A stretch of DNA of 64,000 nucleotides from SHVO01 sp041906145 (GCA_041906145.1 JAYRJU010000003.1:1-64000), one strand, 5' to 3'; counted from the first letter of the stretch, positions 17,601 to 26,256 are shown. A program made the numbers and translations. Notes: generated by a model from the letters alone, not told the origin.

Positions 17601-20096
17601 GGGCTGAACACGACGCAGATTGCCTTTCTTCTTCCGGGCGCAACGGCGGGGCTTACATCTACGCAAATCTCGGCCCTCAGCGCCGAGCAGCTAGCGGCGT
17701 TCGGCGTGGGCGGCTTCAGTGGCCTTTCTTCCGATGCGCTCGCCGCGCTTTCACCCACCACGCTGTCCGGCTTGGCTACCACGCAAATCGGCGCCATTTC
17801 CGTGACCGCAGTTGCCGGCCTTTCGGCAACGCAGATCGACGCCCTGACCTCGCAACAGATCGCAGCGCTCAAGCCGGGGCAGTTGGGCGCGCTTACCACG
17901 ACGCAGGTCGGTGCTCTGACGACCGACGCTATCGCGCAACTCACGGCGGCGCAGGTCAGCGGTTTCAGCGTCACGTCGCTGGCGGCGCTATCGGCGACGC
18001 AGTTTGACGCATTGAAGCCGACGCAAATTGCGGCCCTGTCGCCCCAGGCGGTGGGCAGCCTGACAACCACACAGATTAGAGAATTGGAGCCCGCGCAACT
18101 TGCCGCACTCTCGGCGGTACAGGTGGCGGCGATGACCACCACGCAGATCTCGGCTTTGACGCCCGCTGAACTTTCTTCGCTCGAAGCCTCGCGCCTCGCA
18201 TCTCTCAACGCCACCCAAATTGGCGCGCTTTCGCCCGCGCAGTTGGCGGCGCTCAGCACGACGCAAATCGCCGCTTTAAGTGTCGCGCAAGTGCAGGGGC
18301 TGACCTCGACCAGTGTTGGCGCCTTGACCGCGGGGCAGCTCGGCGTGTTGACGCCGGCGCAGATTTTCGCGATGTCGGCAACCGCGATCGGCGGCCTTAG
18401 CGCCTCACAACTCGGCGGTCTCACGCCCGCTCAGGTCGCCGCTTTGTCAAATCCGTCCATCGGCGGCTTCTCGAGTGGCCAGATCGCCAGCCTGTCGAAT
18501 GAGCAGATTGGCGCATTGACCGCCAGCCAGATGGCGGCGCTTTCGCAAACCGCCGTGACCGGCCTCTCGGCCACGCAGCTCGCCGCGCTTAAAACGGCGC
18601 AGCTCGGGGCGCTGACCCCGGCGCAGATCGGGGCCCTAACCGTGACGCAAATCGCTTCGCTCGCCACGACGCAGGTCGCCGCGCTTTCCGTTGGCCAGAT
18701 TGCCGGCCTTAAGGAAACCGCTATTGCCGCTTTGACGCCCGCGCAAATGGCGGCGCTGAAACCCGCCCAGATCGGCGGGCTCAATACCAACGTGATCGCG
18801 GCCCTGACCCCGGCACAGATCGCCGCGCTGACGCCTTCGCAATTCGCAGGTCTCAATGCCACGCAAGTCGGCTCGCTTTCGACGACGTTTATTTCCGGTC
18901 TTACGCCGCAGGCTTTCGCCGCGCTCACGGCTACGCAAATCTCGGGCCTCAAGTCCACCAGCATCAGCGCTTTAAGCGCGACCGTCCTCGCTGCTTTGAA
19001 CACCACGCAGATCGCCGCGTTATCGGCGGGCGCGGTCGCGGGCCTTAGCGGGAGCCAGATCTCCGCGCTTAGCACAGGTCAAATCGACGCTTTGACGACT
19101 ACGCAGATGGGCGCGCTTTCGGCGGATGCGGCGGCCAGTCTGACCTTGCCGCAGCTTGCCAGCCTCGATACCACCGAGATCGGCGCCATGAGCGCGACGG
19201 CAATCGGCGCCCTGAGCGCGGCGCAGATCGAAGCTTTCGCGACCACGCAGATCGCCGCGCTGACACCCGGACATATCGGCGCTCTTTCTGGGACGGGTAT
19301 CGCCGGTCTGAGTGCGGGGGATATGACGGCGCTCACTGTGAGCCAGTTGAACGCCATCAGCGGGGCCGCCGCAGGAGGCCTCACCGCCGATCAGATCAGC
19401 GCTATTGTCACCAGCCGAATCAACGCGCTTTCTACATCGGCCATAGCGGGTCTTGGCGCCGCTCAGATCGACGCTCTTTCGACCGCGCAAGTAAAAGTGC
19501 TGACGGCGGCACAACTGGCCGCGCTGTCGCCGGCAGCTCTTGCGTCGCTCGATGGAACGCAAGTCACAGAAATGACGGCGGCGCAGTTCTCGGGTCTTTC
19601 CGCCGCCCAAATGGCCGAGCTCGCGCCCGAGACCGTTGGCGCCTTAACCACCACGCAGGTGGCGTCTCTGCGCGCCGACCAGATCGGCGCCTTGAGCCGC
19701 TTGCAACTGCGCGCCATGACGACCGGGCAGTTTGATTTCCTCTCTCCGGCGCAGGTCTCGGCGTTGACCACAAGTCAGATCCCCAACCTTCCGGTGACGC
19801 AGCTCGCCGAACTGAGCGCCGCGCAGTTCGCGTCCCTGAACTCTGGCCAGATCGGTGCGCTGACCGCGACGCAGATCCAAAGCTTTAGCACGACGCAGAT
19901 CGCTGCGCTGAACGAGCGGCAACTCAGCGGTCTTACGACCACCCAAGTCGCCGCCTTGACGGACACGGCCATCGACGCGCTGACGGCCACACAGATCGAT
20001 GCACTTATCCCAGCGCAGATCGGCGCTTTCACCACGACCCAGATCGCTGGAATGACAGCCGAGCAGGTGGCCGCCCTTCAGATCGCTGTGGCTTAG
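14601..20096 (+). CDS. Giant octapeptide-repeat protein (about 225 copies)
   Basis: An 1831-residue protein built almost entirely from an 8-residue unit of the form L-[ST]-x-x-[QE]-[IVL]-x-[AG], for example LTPAQIAA. About 225 units fit, degenerate and interrupted only by a few 6-7-residue units and one longer stretch near residues 70-100. I see no signal peptide, membrane segment, calcium (RTX) repeats, enzymatic motif or cysteine. The C-terminus ends within the repeat. Ser/Thr, then Gln/Glu three residues later, with hydrophobic residues before and after, is a helix N-capping pattern, so a tight helical solenoid is plausible. Similar ALT-x-x-Q tracts occur in large uncharacterised bacterial surface-type proteins, but I know no function. 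The GTG start at 14601 has AGGGG nine bases upstream; ATG 14619 lacks a site. A CtrA motif precedes it. Confidence 0.85.
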   Translation: MLSSASMSLAQIAGLGLSDVRTLAPSQIAALSPEQVGAFSVSQVAEFNEAQIAALSKKQLAALSPEKLAALGANRVSFTSDLVQVLFRAQVEAADVSPIADMSTQQIRGLSRDEIAALSPEQIAVLAPTQIAAFSATQIQAFRTSQIALLNAAQIQALTPAQVTALTGVQVKAMTAGQIEALDPTQVAALAGDINAFSVTQIQALHDEQIPALTVTQIRMLPGSFLGALEADQVEALSTAQLSAMTPVQIKGLSTTALNAFSTTQFAALNPSLIGGLLPAQIMGLSVEKVASLTPAQIQGLTLPHIAALTLAQIDVLSEAQMASFTAGQMKGFAVTDVAELSITQVAALSTTQIAALIPAQIKALSIQQFAGLSSAQLGALTPVQISALTTAQVSSLTPGQLSTLSLAQLRGLTVQQIALLSPSQMAALTPQRFAMLTPGQVKGLTITQVADLGVEHIAALTPAQVGALTGPQFKALSTTQLGVLDGPQVRALTSVQLGQMTTEQVQALSADQLAAVGTLVRGLSVAAIGSLSTTQLDGFTVDQIRNLTAVQIKGLTAGQLASLDDTQLGAFTALQMGGFNETQLAQFLTGDVAALTSTQIKGLGPLQLAALGAQQIDALGTTQIAALSAQQIASLGTGAVTSLDRTQMAALSPTQVIALTATQVKALTETQIGDLMSGQLGALSMVQLSYFDAGKIAALEPAQIASLTAAQFRGFTSAQLGAISVGQIQALGTSHIAALSGNALAGLKQTQIDALTISQLQALNGPGVGGLTSTQLGYLSTEQIAALTTTQVRALKQTSLAALTSDQIGALTSEQFAALAPGSISALTPAQVAALASDHADVMTPGQLSGLTTSQISGLPPSVIAALTATQLTGFTATTLAALTATQIGVLTSTQIGSLSTSQVAALTAGTIGDLTPTQLTALASTQWNALTPSAVGGLSATQIAGLPPSEIADIQKISGFASTQIRALTPEQVAALTTTQVKTLSAGSIEALTADQLGGLNTTQIAFLLPGATAGLTSTQISALSAEQLAAFGVGGFSGLSSDALAALSPTTLSGLATTQIGAISVTAVAGLSATQIDALTSQQIAALKPGQLGALTTTQVGALTTDAIAQLTAAQVSGFSVTSLAALSATQFDALKPTQIAALSPQAVGSLTTTQIRELEPAQLAALSAVQVAAMTTTQISALTPAELSSLEASRLASLNATQIGALSPAQLAALSTTQIAALSVAQVQGLTSTSVGALTAGQLGVLTPAQIFAMSATAIGGLSASQLGGLTPAQVAALSNPSIGGFSSGQIASLSNEQIGALTASQMAALSQTAVTGLSATQLAALKTAQLGALTPAQIGALTVTQIASLATTQVAALSVGQIAGLKETAIAALTPAQMAALKPAQIGGLNTNVIAALTPAQIAALTPSQFAGLNATQVGSLSTTFISGLTPQAFAALTATQISGLKSTSISALSATVLAALNTTQIAALSAGAVAGLSGSQISALSTGQIDALTTTQMGALSADAAASLTLPQLASLDTTEIGAMSATAIGALSAAQIEAFATTQIAALTPGHIGALSGTGIAGLSAGDMTALTVSQLNAISGAAAGGLTADQISAIVTSRINALSTSAIAGLGAAQIDALSTAQVKVLTAAQLAALSPAALASLDGTQVTEMTAAQFSGLSAAQMAELAPETVGALTTTQVASLRADQIGALSRLQLRAMTTGQFDFLSPAQVSALTTSQIPNLPVTQLAELSAAQFASLNSGQIGALTATQIQSFSTTQIAALNERQLSGLTTTQVAALTDTAIDALTATQIDALIPAQIGAFTTTQIAGMTAEQVAALQIAVA

Positions 20097-20132
20097 GAAT
20101 TAATTTCAATTATTTCAGCAACTTAAGGCCCC

Positions 20133-20160
20133 TTGAGCGAACCCGCCGGTCATTTTATAA
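20133..20160 (+). promoter_or_regulatory. Probable promoter of the tetR-export operon
   Basis: TTGAGC (20133-20138) and TTATAA (20155-20160) are separated by 16 bp. They directly precede a palindromic operator, so a bound repressor would block the start of transcription. Confidence 0.5.
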
Positions 20161-20175
20161 CTGACCAGTCAGTCA
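20161..20175. promoter_or_regulatory. Probable TetR operator
   Basis: CTGAC-CA-GTCAG (20161-20172) is a palindrome continued by a second GTCA, 20 bp before the tetR start and immediately after the -10 box. Its position suggests autorepression of the operon. Confidence 0.6.
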
Positions 20176-20192
20176 TTAATTGAGATCATACC

Positions 20193-20822
20193 ATGGCAAG
20201 GCGTGCCCGACGGCCCGAGGCTCGGCCCGATGAAATCCTAGATGCCGCGCTCGCGATATTCTCAGAGGTCGGCTTCGCCGGCGCGCGCGTTGAGGATGTC
20301 GCCGCCCGGGCAAATCTTTCGAAGGGAGCGCTTTACCTCTACTTCGACTCCAAGGAGGCCCTCCTGAAGGCGTTGGTGCGCCGGCTTGCGGACCGCGTGG
20401 TTGGAGCGGCGGAGGGCCTTGTGGCTCTCGATGGCGCTGACGCCGAGCAGACGCTTCGTTCTCTGCTCACCTTTATGGCGATCCAACTCTCCGATCCACG
20501 CGTATCTGCCGCCCCGCGCATTGTGATCGCCGAAGCGCAACGCTTCCCCGAGATTGCCACGACCTACCGTAGCGCCGTCATCGACCGTGCGCAGCGCCTG
20601 CTGGCCGGTCTGATCGATCGAGGGGTGGCTCAAGGCGCCTTCCGCGACATCGACAAGGCTGTGGCCCTGAGAGCCTGCGCGGGCCCAATGCTGGTCCATA
20701 TGCTTCTCTCCACGGTCTTCGCCGATCCTGCCAACCCCGGCCCGTCGCCGGGCGTGATCGCCAATGGGATCGCCGACATGATCTTGAATGGGCTTAAAGT
20801 AAAAACCGGAGCGTCGACATGA
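20193..20822 (+). CDS. TetR/AcrR-family transcriptional regulator
   Basis: A 209-residue regulator. The N-terminal helix-turn-helix domain (about residues 12-58) has the family signature: ILDAALAIFSEVGF, then RVEDVAARANLSKGALYLYF, then SKEALL. The C-terminal ligand-binding domain is variable, as usual. It is the first gene of an operon with an HlyD-type adaptor and ABC transporter, whose start codon overlaps its stop (ATGA). The order matches the CecR (YbiH)-YbhGFSR export system of E. coli, in which the TetR protein represses the pump. A palindromic operator lies directly upstream. The inducer is unknown. Confidence 0.92.
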   Translation: MARRARRPEARPDEILDAALAIFSEVGFAGARVEDVAARANLSKGALYLYFDSKEALLKALVRRLADRVVGAAEGLVALDGADAEQTLRSLLTFMAIQLSDPRVSAAPRIVIAEAQRFPEIATTYRSAVIDRAQRLLAGLIDRGVAQGAFRDIDKAVALRACAGPMLVHMLLSTVFADPANPGPSPGVIANGIADMILNGLKVKTGAST

Positions 20823-21772
20823 AGCACATCCTTGCCGTCATGGCTGTATTGGCGTTGGTCGGCTGCGGAGACGATACGTCCATCCTCAACGGCTATGCCG
20901 AAGGAGAATTCGTCCTGCTCGCGCCGGAAACGTCCGGGCGTATCGCGCAAATGACCGTCGCCGAGGGCGCCGCCGTTCAGGCCGGCGCGCCCTTGTTTAG
21001 TCTGGATGCCGCCGCCGAAACGCTCTCGCTCGAAGCGGCCCGCGCCCGGGCGGCGGCGGCTACCGCGCGCTTCGACGATGCCGCCGCCGGCGGCCGTACA
21101 CCGGAAATAATTGCTGCACGTGAGCAGTTCGAGCAGGCGAGAGCCGCGCAGGTGCGCGCCCGCGCCGACCGCGCGCGAGCCCAAGAGCTTGCGTCCACCG
21201 GCGTTATTCCTCGCGCGCGCCTCGATGAAGCGGTTGCCGCCGCCGAGACAGCGGATGCACGTGTTTCAGAAGCCCGGCAACGCGTAACCCTCGCGGAGCT
21301 TCCAGCGCGCGAAAACCAGATTAAGGCCCTCGCGGCGAGCGCGGAAGAGGCCGAACAGCAGGTCAGGCTAGCCGAGGACGTTTTGCGTCGCAGGACGGTT
21401 GCCGCACCCGCTGCGGGCCGTATCGAACGTATCCTGCGCTACGCCGGCGACGTCGCGGGCCCGGCGGCGCCCGCCGTGAGGTTCTTACCGGATGGCCGCG
21501 TGATCGCAGTATTGTTCATTCCAGAACCCGCTCTCGCGCAAATTCGCGTCGGCACGAAGCTCGCCATCACATGCGACGGCTGCGCCGCCGCCGTCGCGGA
21601 AATCGTCTCAGTCGCCAACGAAACGGAATTCACACCCCCCATCATTTATTCGGATACCGAGCGGACGCGCCTGGTGTATCGCGCGGAAGCGCGCTTTACA
21701 GGCTTTGTGCCGCCGCCCGGAACGCCGCTCCGCGCCGAGGTGCAGGGCACGAAGGCGCGCAATGAAAAATAA
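20819..21772 (+). CDS. HlyD/YbhG-type membrane fusion lipoprotein
   Basis: A 317-residue periplasmic adaptor. The N-terminus is a lipoprotein signal with lipobox LVGC. The first half of a biotinyl-lipoyl domain (SGRIAQMTVAEGAAVQAGAPLF) comes next. A long Ala/Arg/Glu-rich coiled-coil hairpin (about residues 60-190) follows, and then the second lipoyl half (VAAPAAGRIERI) with the start of the beta-barrel. This is the YbhG-like adaptor type of ABC export systems. It overlaps tetR by 4 bp and the ATPase gene by 11 bp, so the genes are translationally coupled. It would connect the inner-membrane pump to an outer-membrane channel that is not encoded nearby. Confidence 0.9.
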   Translation: MKHILAVMAVLALVGCGDDTSILNGYAEGEFVLLAPETSGRIAQMTVAEGAAVQAGAPLFSLDAAAETLSLEAARARAAAATARFDDAAAGGRTPEIIAAREQFEQARAAQVRARADRARAQELASTGVIPRARLDEAVAAAETADARVSEARQRVTLAELPARENQIKALAASAEEAEQQVRLAEDVLRRRTVAAPAAGRIERILRYAGDVAGPAAPAVRFLPDGRVIAVLFIPEPALAQIRVGTKLAITCDGCAAAVAEIVSVANETEFTPPIIYSDTERTRLVYRAEARFTGFVPPPGTPLRAEVQGTKARNEK

Positions 21773-22700
21773 TGGGGCAACTGAGAACGTCATCGACGTT
21801 CACGGGCTCACCAAGAAATTCGGTGACAAACGCGTCGTCGACAATTTCTCGATTCAGGTGCCCAAGGGCGCCATCTACGGTTTCCTTGGCCCGAACGGCT
21901 CGGGCAAAACGACCACTATCCGCATGCTCTGCGGATTGCTCCAACCCGATGGCGGGGGCGGCACCGCCCTTGGCTACGATATCATCGCGGAAAGCCGCGC
22001 CATCAAGATGCGCGTCGGATACATGACACAGCGTTTCTCGCTTTATGAGGACATGACGGCGCGCGAAAATCTGACGTTCGTCGCGCGGCTGCACGATCTC
22101 GCCGACGTGCGCGGCGTCGTCGCTGCGGCGTTGGAGGAGTATGAAATGACGCCGCGCGCCGACCAACTCGCGGGCCAGATGTCGGGCGGGTGGAAGCAAC
22201 GCCTTGCTCTTGCCGCGGCATCGCTGCACGAGCCGCAGCTTCTTCTCCTCGACGAGCCTACCGCAGGCGTCGACCCGAAGGCCCGGCGTGATTTTTGGGA
22301 AAGAATCAGAGGCCGCGCAGACAGCGGCGTTTCAGTTCTGGTCTCCACACACTATATGGATGAGGCCGTCCAGTGCGATTACATCGCATTCATGGCGTAT
22401 GGGCGTAAGTTGATAGATGCCGCCGCCGCCGACATCTCGAAGGAGGTGAAACTCAATACGTGGCGCATCGAGGGGCGGGAACTGCATCAGCTCTATGAGA
22501 GGCTGAAGAAAACGCCCGGCGTTGAACAGGTCGCGCGTTTCGGTTCCGCGTTGCATGTGAGCGGCCGCGATAAAGACTCCCTCGACCGGGCGGTTGCGCA
22601 ATTGCGCGGCCAGCCGGGGCTTGAGGTGGTCCCCGCCAAGACGGGGCTAGAGGAGGCCTTTATCTATTTAATGGGCGGCGCGGAGGATAACTTCAAATGA
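21762..22700 (+). CDS. ABC transporter ATP-binding protein (exporter)
   Basis: A 312-residue ABC ATPase. Walker A is GPNGSGKTTT (about residue 43). The Q-loop lies in YMTQRFSLYEDMTARENL and the signature is MSGGWKQRL, a variant of LSGGQ. Walker B is LLLLDEPTAGVD and the H-loop is STHYMDEA. The extra C-terminal domain (about 80 residues) is typical of exporters of the DrrA/YbhF/CcmA class. The ATG at 21762 overlaps the end of the adaptor gene; the stop overlaps the permease start (ATGA). YbhF of E. coli has two fused ATPase domains, but here there is one. Substrate unknown; drugs or other toxic cations are possible. Confidence 0.92.
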   Translation: MKNNGATENVIDVHGLTKKFGDKRVVDNFSIQVPKGAIYGFLGPNGSGKTTTIRMLCGLLQPDGGGGTALGYDIIAESRAIKMRVGYMTQRFSLYEDMTARENLTFVARLHDLADVRGVVAAALEEYEMTPRADQLAGQMSGGWKQRLALAAASLHEPQLLLLDEPTAGVDPKARRDFWERIRGRADSGVSVLVSTHYMDEAVQCDYIAFMAYGRKLIDAAAADISKEVKLNTWRIEGRELHQLYERLKKTPGVEQVARFGSALHVSGRDKDSLDRAVAQLRGQPGLEVVPAKTGLEEAFIYLMGGAEDNFK

Positions 22701-23812
22701 CCTCCGACCGGTTTTCCCTCGCGCGCGTGAAAGCGGTGCTTGCTAAAGAGTTCGTGCAAATGCGCCGTGACCGGCTGACCTTTGCCATGATGGTGGGCAT
22801 CCCCATCATGCAGTTGCTTCTGTTTGGTTACGCGATCAATACCGACCCGCGTCACTTGCCCACCCTTGTGGAGATGGGCGACGCGGGGCCCGCAAGCCGC
22901 GCCATTATCCACGGCATGGAGAACTCGCTCTACTTCGATGTGAAGCACACGGTGACGCGCGCGGAGGGCGAGGCCGCGCTGAAGAACGGTGAGGCGACCT
23001 TTATCCTGACAATACCGCCAAACTTCGAACGAGACTTCGCGCGTGGCGATCAGCCACAACTCCTTCTCGACGCCGATGCGTCCGATCCTGTCGCGGCGGG
23101 GGCAGGGACCGGCGCGATACAGCAGATCGTGCAGCAGGCGTTGAAGCCCTTTGCCCCGGCGCACACGCCGCCGGTGGAGACCGTGGTTCATCGGCGTTAC
23201 AACGCCGCCAGCCGCACAGCTGTCAATATCGTGCCCGGCCTCCTCGGCGTCATACTCACCATGACGATGGTCATGATGACGGCCATTGCCATCACGCGTG
23301 AAACCGAACGCGGGACTCTTGAAACGCTGCTCGCAACACCCGCGCGGCCGCTCGAGGTGATGGTGGGCAAGATCACGCCCTATATTGTCGTCGGCTTTAT
23401 TCAGGTGAGCCTGATGCTGCTTGGAGCGCACCTTCTGTTCAACGTTCCGTTCGCTGGAAATCCATTCGCATTCCTGGTGGCCGTTTCGCTCTTCATCTTG
23501 GTCAACCTTTCGATCGGCTTTTTCTTCTCGACGGTGGCACGGTCTCAGATGCAGGCGATGCAGATGACATTCTTTATGTTTCTGCCCTCGATTCTCTTGT
23601 CCGGCTTTATGTTTCCCTTTTACGCGATGCCTGGTTGGGCCCAGGTCACGGGCGAGCTTTTGCCCAATACGCACTTCCTGCGCGCCATCCGCGGTGTGAT
23701 GCTCAAAGGTGGTGGTTTCGCAGATATTTGGATGAACCTGTTGCCACTCGCAATTATCCTGTCCGTGGTGGCAACGCTGGCCCTGAGGCGCTATCGGCGC
23801 ACGCTCGATTAG
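22697..23812 (+). CDS. ABC-2 type permease (YbhS/YbhR-like)
   Basis: A 371-residue inner-membrane permease of the ABC-2 superfamily. It has one N-terminal transmembrane helix (about residues 25-45), a large periplasmic domain, then five helices from about residue 180. The conserved RETERGTLETLLATPARPLEVMVGK helix-loop precedes helix 3. The topology matches the YbhS/YbhR/YhhJ group. E. coli systems have two different permeases; only one is encoded here, so it probably works as a homodimer. A weak 6-bp hairpin (ACCGTG/CACGGT) at 23824-23841 follows and may end the operon. Confidence 0.9.
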   Translation: MTSDRFSLARVKAVLAKEFVQMRRDRLTFAMMVGIPIMQLLLFGYAINTDPRHLPTLVEMGDAGPASRAIIHGMENSLYFDVKHTVTRAEGEAALKNGEATFILTIPPNFERDFARGDQPQLLLDADASDPVAAGAGTGAIQQIVQQALKPFAPAHTPPVETVVHRRYNAASRTAVNIVPGLLGVILTMTMVMMTAIAITRETERGTLETLLATPARPLEVMVGKITPYIVVGFIQVSLMLLGAHLLFNVPFAGNPFAFLVAVSLFILVNLSIGFFFSTVARSQMQAMQMTFFMFLPSILLSGFMFPFYAMPGWAQVTGELLPNTHFLRAIRGVMLKGGGFADIWMNLLPLAIILSVVATLALRRYRRTLD

Positions 23813-23886
23813 TAGATAATTAACCGTGCAACTTCACGGTCTGTCCACGCGTATGTAACCGGACGAATACGCGGGGGGCTTTCAGA

Positions 23887-26256
23887 ATGAAAGCGTTTAG
23901 ACTTCTTCTAATTATGTTGGCGTGCCTCTGGTCAGGCGCCGCCGTGGCGGACAACATCACGGTCTACAGCGCCGGTAGCGTCGTCGTCGGACAGACGCGC
24001 CAGCTCACCGCCTATGTCCCGCTTTCACCCAACGCGGTGGTTTGGACCGTCAACGGTATTTCGGGCGGTGACAGCACTGTCGGCACCGTTTCCTCGTCCG
24101 GCCTCTATATGGCGCCCACCGTTCCGCCCGCGGACGGACAAGTCAGCGTGCGCGCCACCAGCACCGCTTATCCGGAAAAGTATAACGCCGTCACGTTGAA
24201 GGTCACATATCCGGCGGTGCGGCTTTGGAGCATCTCGCCGTCATCCGGGCCTGTCGGCGCGTTCACGATCTCGCTCAACGGATCCAATTTCACGCCGGAC
24301 TCGGTCGTGCAGGTTGGCGACGTCGCGCTCAACACGAACTATGTCTCCCCGACGACGATCCGGGCGACCGGAACCACAACGGCGATCCAGGCCGGTAAGA
24401 AGCTTGGTGTGAAAGTCACCCGACCTGGCCTTGGCGGCACGACCAGCAGCAGCGTGACCTACACCGTTGCATCCGGTTCCAATACCAACCCTACGCCGAC
24501 GCCAGAGCCGACGCCCACGCCGACACCGTCGCCGGCCGTGAGGGTCAGCCTGTCACCTAACGGATCGACCATCGCGCCGCTTTCCACTCGTCAATTCACC
24601 GCTACGGTTACCGGGACGACCAACCTTTCCGTCACGTACAGCGTGAACAACGTGGTGGGAGGAAATGGTGACGTCGGCACCATCTCACCGAGCGGCCTTT
24701 ATACCGCGCCCGCCGCCGGTACGGCGGCCCGCACGTTCACCGTGCGCGCGGCGAGCGTCGCAAGCCCGAGCGCCGTGGGCGCCGCAACCATCACAGTCGC
24801 CGGCCCGCCTGATGCGGGCACGGGGCAGGGGACCGCCAGCCTCGCCGCGGCCCGACTCCTCGAACAAGCGACCTTTGGTCCGACAGCCGCCAGCATCGCG
24901 CGTGCGCGCGAGATCGGCGTCGACGCCTGGCTCAATGAACAGTTCGCTGCCGCTGAAACACCTGTGACGCTGCCCGAAGGCAACAACAACAGCGTCGTGC
25001 GGTCGCAATATATCAGCCGTTTGAGCATGGCGGACGACCAGCTTCGCCAGCGCGTGGCCTATGCGCTGGGCCAGATTATCGTCATCTCGATGAACAAGAA
25101 CATCTACCCGAACGAGATCGTGCCTTATCTGCAGATACTGTCGCGGAACGCCTTCGGCAATTACCGCACGCTGCTGGGGGAAATCTCCACCAGCGCGCAA
25201 ATGGGCAAATATCTCGATATCGCCAACAGCAACCGCCCGGCAAACGGCGCGGGCGCCAACGAGAACTATCCGCGTGAGTTGCTGCAACTGTTCTCGATCG
25301 GCCTGTGGGAGCTGAGCGCCGACGGTACGCAGCGCCTCGACGCGAACCAGCAACCGATCCCGACCTATGATCAATCGACGGTTCAGCAGATCGCGCTGGC
25401 CTTCACCGGCTGGACTTACGCCGGCCCCCGCAACAACAATTGGGAAGATTTCTCCGGCCCGATGCAGCCGAAAGACGTCAACCATGACATGCGCGCGAAA
25501 GCGTTCCTGGGCTGCGCGTTACCGGCCAACCAGACGACCGTCACGGATATGGATGCGACGCTCGACTGCGTTTTTCGTCACCCCAACGTCGCGCCGTTTA
25601 TATCCACGCGCCTGATCCGCAGCATGGTGACAAGCAATCCGTCGCCGGCCTACGTCGGCCGCGTGAGCGCCGTGTTCAACAATAATGGCTCCGGCGTGAA
25701 GGGTGATCTGCGCGCGGTGGTGCGGGCGATCCTGACCGATCCCGAGGCGCGCAATGATACGGCCACCTCCGCCTCCGGCCGTCTGCGCGACCCAACGCTC
25801 CATCTTACGGCGCTGGTGCGCGCGTTTGGCGGGCGTATTAACCCCGGCAACCAATTGTCCTGGGAGATGTCACAAGTCTCGCAGATGCCGCTCACGCCGC
25901 CGTCTGTGTTCGGCTTCTATGCCCCGACGTATCGCGTGCCCAACGCAGGCGGGGCTTTCGGGCCCGAATTCCAGATCTATTCCCCGACGGAAGCCGTGCT
26001 CCGCGGCAACATCTTCTGGCGGGTGATCACCAATCCCGGCGGTGATTTCACGGTGGATATGACGCCCTTCTCCACAGCGGCCACCTCGGTTGAGCTTATC
26101 GACCGCATTGATCAAACGCTGATGTACGGCCGCATGCCGCAGGCAATGCGGCAGAGTTTGGCCAATGTGATGGCGGCGCAAAGTACGCCGACGGAGCGGA
26201 TGCAGATCGCGCTGTATCTGACCGCCGTCTCCGGCCTTTACGCTGTGCAGTACTAG
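23887..26256 (+). CDS. Secreted DUF1800 protein with N-terminal Ig-like domains
   Basis: A 789-residue exported protein. A signal peptide ends AVAD. Three beta-rich modules follow: a Big2-like domain (about residues 25-110, ending SGLYMAP), an IPT/TIG-like domain beginning ISPSSGPVGAFTISLNGSNF (about 115-195), and, after a Pro-Thr linker (about 203-218), a second Big2-like domain with SGLYTAP. The DUF1800 domain occupies about residues 320-789. It starts AARLLEQATFGP and contains ENYPRELLQLFSIGL and the NHDMRAKAFLG region. DUF1800 has no established activity. It is nearly always paired with a DUF1501 gene, as here 9 bp downstream. The two are probably exported and act together, perhaps at the cell surface on a polymer. 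Confidence 0.9.
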   Translation: MKAFRLLLIMLACLWSGAAVADNITVYSAGSVVVGQTRQLTAYVPLSPNAVVWTVNGISGGDSTVGTVSSSGLYMAPTVPPADGQVSVRATSTAYPEKYNAVTLKVTYPAVRLWSISPSSGPVGAFTISLNGSNFTPDSVVQVGDVALNTNYVSPTTIRATGTTTAIQAGKKLGVKVTRPGLGGTTSSSVTYTVASGSNTNPTPTPEPTPTPTPSPAVRVSLSPNGSTIAPLSTRQFTATVTGTTNLSVTYSVNNVVGGNGDVGTISPSGLYTAPAAGTAARTFTVRAASVASPSAVGAATITVAGPPDAGTGQGTASLAAARLLEQATFGPTAASIARAREIGVDAWLNEQFAAAETPVTLPEGNNNSVVRSQYISRLSMADDQLRQRVAYALGQIIVISMNKNIYPNEIVPYLQILSRNAFGNYRTLLGEISTSAQMGKYLDIANSNRPANGAGANENYPRELLQLFSIGLWELSADGTQRLDANQQPIPTYDQSTVQQIALAFTGWTYAGPRNNNWEDFSGPMQPKDVNHDMRAKAFLGCALPANQTTVTDMDATLDCVFRHPNVAPFISTRLIRSMVTSNPSPAYVGRVSAVFNNNGSGVKGDLRAVVRAILTDPEARNDTATSASGRLRDPTLHLTALVRAFGGRINPGNQLSWEMSQVSQMPLTPPSVFGFYAPTYRVPNAGGAFGPEFQIYSPTEAVLRGNIFWRVITNPGGDFTVDMTPFSTAATSVELIDRIDQTLMYGRMPQAMRQSLANVMAAQSTPTERMQIALYLTAVSGLYAVQY

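Noticed and set aside
17468..18424. Long open frame (about 318 codons) antisense to the repeat gene, plus several shorter ones
   Set aside because: They mirror the repeat codons on the opposite strand (Cys/Arg/Ala-rich), have no ribosome sites and arise from the stop-poor composition.
14601..20096. 24-bp periodicity, which could suggest a CRISPR or DNA satellite
   Set aside because: The periodicity follows the amino-acid octad in one long open frame, and the DNA copies are not identical. There are no constant repeats with unique spacers.
22664..23674. 336-codon antisense frame over the ABC permease
   Set aside because: His/Arg-rich shadow composition and no ribosome site.
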